Part shown: in pieces, positions 46,992 through 49,086 of the stretch
How positions within the stretch are numbered: the first letter of the stretch is position 1
Layout of the letters: every line of letters begins with the position of its first letter
Assembly: GCF_040655735.1 (NCBI RefSeq)
Contig: NZ_JBFAKK010000026.1
Location: forward strand, 1 to 49,086
DNA: 49,086 nt
Direction of reading: 5' to 3'
From: Phytomonospora sp040655735
Lineage (GTDB): Bacteria > Actinomycetota > Actinomycetes > Mycobacteriales > Micromonosporaceae
The notes under the pieces: generated by a model
What the model was told of the DNA's origin: nothing
Database searches by the model: none
Seen by the model: only the letters and a program-made list of their open reading frames with translations
Translations under genes and position numbers: made by a program

Positions 46992-48596
46992 ATGACTCCA
47001 CAAAGGACTCTCGCGGCCGCCGTGGCGCTCGTCGCCATCGGTGTCCCGCTCAACGCGGCCGAGGCGAAGGCCCCGGCCGCGATCGAACCGTCCACAGTGT
47101 CCTGGCAGGCCTGTCCCGAGTACTCCGACGAGGTCCTCGACTGGATGCTGCCGGCCGAGGCCCAGAATCTCTTCCGCGACCTGTGGGCCCGCACCGAATG
47201 CGGGACGGTCGAGGTCCCGCTCGACCACGACGACCCCGGCGGCGAACAGATCACCGTCGCGCTCACCAGGATCAAGGCCACCGACCAGTCCCGCCGGCTC
47301 GGCTCGCTGGCGGTCAACCCGGGCGGCCCCGGCGGCAGCGGATACCTCATGCCGCACCAGCTCATCCTCGGCCGCCGCGGCGAGGCCTCCATCGGCACGC
47401 AGCTCAACGAGCGCTACGACCTCATCGGCTTCGACCCGCGCGGGGTCGGCTACAGCACCTCCTTCGACTGCGAGGGCGGGGCGATGCACCCCGGCCCCGG
47501 ACCGGTCACCGAGGACGAGGCGAGGGCCGCCCAGGAGGGCGTCGCCGCGTTCAACCGCTCCTGCTCGCTGAGCGACACCGCGTTCCTGTCCCAGCTCACC
47601 ACGGTCAACGTCGCCCACGACCTCGACCGGATCCGCGCGGCGCTCGGCGAGCGGAGGATGAACTTCCTCGGCGTCTCCTGGGGCACCTGGCTCGGCGCGG
47701 TGTACCGCAGCGAGCACGGCAAGCACGCCGGGCGCGTGTGGCTCGACAGCGTCGCGCCGCCGGTGTTCCGCTTCGACGAGTTCTCCACCGTCCGCAACGC
47801 CGCGATAGGCCGCGACTTCACCCGCATGGCCTCCTGGCTGGCCGAGCACGACGACCGCTGGGGCTTCGGCAGCACCACGAAGGCCGTGGAGAAGTCCATC
47901 GCCCGGCTGGCCGCCGCCTTCGACGCCGAGCCGCGCACCTTCACCGACATCGACTTCGTCTTCGACGGGGCCTTCATCGCCCAGGCCGGCGACCAGGACG
48001 CCCCCGCCTGGGGGATGGCCGCCGACGTGCTCGCCGCGCTGCGCGACGCCGTCGGTCCCGAGGCCCCGGCGTTGATCGCGGAGCTGTTCGGCGGGTCCGA
48101 CGGCGGGCCGCCGCCGGCCGGTGCGCCGGTGCCGTTCAACGAGACCATGAACCGGGCGGTGTTCTGCAACGAGGATCTGGGGCGCCGCGACTTCGAGGGG
48201 ACCTGGGCCGCTTACCGCAAGGCGCTGAAGAAGTACCCGGTGACCGGTCGGTTGCACTCCTTCGTCGCGCAGTGCGCGGGGTGGACGATCCCGGCGGAGC
48301 CGGTGCGGCTGCGTGATTCCGGGACGCCGCTGGTGATGTCGGGTCACCTGTACGAGACCCCGTCGCCTTACGAGTGGACGTGGGACATGCGGGAGGAGAT
48401 CGGTGGGACGGTCGTGACCGTTGACGACGACGTGCACGGGTCGGCGTTGCGTGAGGACGACTGCGCGGCGCTCATCACGACTTTCTTCGACACGGGGCGG
48501 CCGGGTTCGCGTCATTGCGAGGGTGCGCCGGACGGGCCGGAGGGGGAGGGCACGACGCTCGCGCTGGACGTTGGGGGGCCTGGGCTCGGGCTGTGA
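46992..48596 (+). CDS. Secreted alpha/beta hydrolase, tripeptidyl aminopeptidase-like
   Basis: 534 residues. A signal peptide (about 1-26, ending AEAKA) precedes the S33-type fold: LAVNPGGPGGSGYLMP (oxyanion region), YDLIGFDPRGVGYSTSF DC, the nucleophile elbow NFLGVSWGTWLGA and a C-terminal cap ending around VDDDVHGSAL, which carries the His. Where family members have GxxDPxTP with the acidic residue, this one has SGHLYETPSPYEW, so the catalytic Asp is replaced or shifted. Relatives release tripeptides or cleave small peptides outside the cell. It is divergent from a kinase/regulator pair, sharing a palindromic site. Confidence 0.9.
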   Translation: MTPQRTLAAAVALVAIGVPLNAAEAKAPAAIEPSTVSWQACPEYSDEVLDWMLPAEAQNLFRDLWARTECGTVEVPLDHDDPGGEQITVALTRIKATDQSRRLGSLAVNPGGPGGSGYLMPHQLILGRRGEASIGTQLNERYDLIGFDPRGVGYSTSFDCEGGAMHPGPGPVTEDEARAAQEGVAAFNRSCSLSDTAFLSQLTTVNVAHDLDRIRAALGERRMNFLGVSWGTWLGAVYRSEHGKHAGRVWLDSVAPPVFRFDEFSTVRNAAIGRDFTRMASWLAEHDDRWGFGSTTKAVEKSIARLAAAFDAEPRTFTDIDFVFDGAFIAQAGDQDAPAWGMAADVLAALRDAVGPEAPALIAELFGGSDGGPPPAGAPVPFNETMNRAVFCNEDLGRRDFEGTWAAYRKALKKYPVTGRLHSFVAQCAGWTIPAEPVRLRDSGTPLVMSGHLYETPSPYEWTWDMREEIGGTVVTVDDDVHGSALREDDCAALITTFFDTGRPGSRHCEGAPDGPEGEGTTLALDVGGPGLGL

Positions 48597-48610
48597 GGGA
48601 GGTGCTGTGC

Positions 48611-48666
48611 GGCGTGGCATGGCGCGGTGTGGCGCGGTATGGCGCGGCATGGCACGGCACGGCATG
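48611..48666 (+). repeat. 10-bp tandem repeat, about 5.5 copies
   Basis: Consecutive decamers close to GGCGCGGYAT occupy exact 10-base steps directly after the hydrolase gene. No coding frame is involved; a polymerase-slippage-prone microsatellite is likely. Confidence 0.85.
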
Positions 48667-48675
48667 CTCGCGACT

Positions 48676-48703
48676 CGGCCGGGTCCCGCCAGGGGCCCGG
48701 CCG
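48676..48703 (+). terminator. Terminator hairpin after the hydrolase
   Basis: CGGCCGGGTCCC pairs with GGGGCCCGGCCG (12 bp with one G-T pair) around a GCCA loop. Confidence 0.75.
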
Positions 48704-48732
48704 TTCGGGGGCGGGGGTGGCGGCTTCGCGCC

Positions 48733-48890
48733 GGGCGCGGGGTACCCGCCGGGCAGGCGTCGCCCCGGGCGGGGCCAGCAGCTTCGCGCCGGGCACCCGC
48801 CAGTTCAGGCGTCACCCCGGTCCGGGGCCGGCGGCTTCGCGCCGGGCACCCGCCAGGTCAGGCGTCACCCCAGCCTGGGGCCCTGCCGCA
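48733..48890 (+). repeat. 53-bp tandem repeat, three copies
   Basis: The core GGGCACCCGCCAGTTCAGGC is found at 48791 and, with one change, at 48844 (53-bp period). A more diverged copy with a 5-bp insertion starts at 48733. It is the same family as 191-290. No gene is visible between 48597 and the window end. Confidence 0.85.
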
Positions 48891-48991
48891 GCCGGCTTAC
48901 TCACCAAGCCACAGCCACCGCCGCAGCAGCTGGCTCACTCACCGCAGCCACTCCTGCCCCACGTCCAGCCCCAGGCCTAACCCCCAGCCCG

Positions 48992-49086
48992 CAAGGTCAA
49001 GCCCCGGCCGGGGGCTTCGCCCCCCGCACCCCCACCGGAGCTCCGCCCCGGACCCCGCTGGGACTCCGTCCCAGACCCTGCTGGGA
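48992..49086 (+). repeat. Dispersed hairpin-array repeat, copy 3 (cut by window edge)
   Basis: It matches 31816-31910 with only a few differences, and its last 48 bases are identical to bases 1-48. The orientation is the same as in the other copies. Confidence 0.9.

Overview
The window is very GC-rich and has translationally coupled genes with ATGA/GTGA overlaps and frequent GTG starts. It carries a CvnABCD-P450 conservon, an XRE/DUF397 pair, a PopR-ClpP locus and a Spo0M-type protein. Together these point to a chromosomal segment of a filamentous, probably sporulating actinomycete (Streptomyces- or Glycomyces-like; genus not decidable from the sequence). No rRNA, tRNA, CRISPR, prophage or intact transposase gene was seen.

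Layout. 1-0.3 kb: non-coding repeats. 0.3-6.4 kb: DUF1801 protein, squalene-cyclase-like protein, luciferase-family oxidoreductase, helical hypothetical protein, a YdbS/YdbT-like PH-domain membrane pair, and a divergent TetR with a palindrome between them. 6.4-10.8 kb: a secreted protein that looks like a subtilase without its protease domain, a YbaK-type deacylase, and a clpP pair facing a PopR-type regulator. One ClpP has lost its nucleophilic serine. 11.3-16.6 kb: conservon cvnABCD plus two P450s. 16.7-20 kb: lytic-transglycosylase-like lipoprotein and a DUF998/histidine kinase/response regulator operon. 20-23.4 kb: aldo/keto reductase behind a MerR-type operator, two small Cys-rich proteins, the XRE/DUF397 pair, and a protein with an internal duplication.

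23.4-31.7 kb is an iron island. A heterodimeric ABC exporter-fold transporter is divergent from an AraC regulator, followed by a siderophore-binding lipoprotein, a siderophore-interacting flavoprotein and two FecCD permeases. Two DtxR/IdeR-like iron boxes are visible, and no importer ATPase is present. After a dispersed hairpin repeat come DUF2786 and DUF1579-like proteins, a Mop-type regulator with modABC (34.5-37.6 kb), an acetyltransferase, and a decaying two-component system. In that system the kinase is a frameshifted remnant and the regulator lacks its phospho-acceptor Asp. Next come Spo0M, MerR and a second acetyltransferase ending in a 72-bp MITE-like element, then PanE, an internally deleted DinB-family gene, a VOC protein, TetR, a 66-residue six-cysteine peptide of unknown role, a second intact two-component system and a secreted alpha/beta hydrolase. 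The window ends in the same repeat families with which it begins.

Most promising for follow-up: the active/inactive ClpP pair with its PopR-like operator and degron-tailed regulator; the complementary loss of catalytic motifs in the iron-locus ABC heterodimer; the orphan Cys-rich peptide; the protease-less subtilase; and the hairpin-array repeat family.
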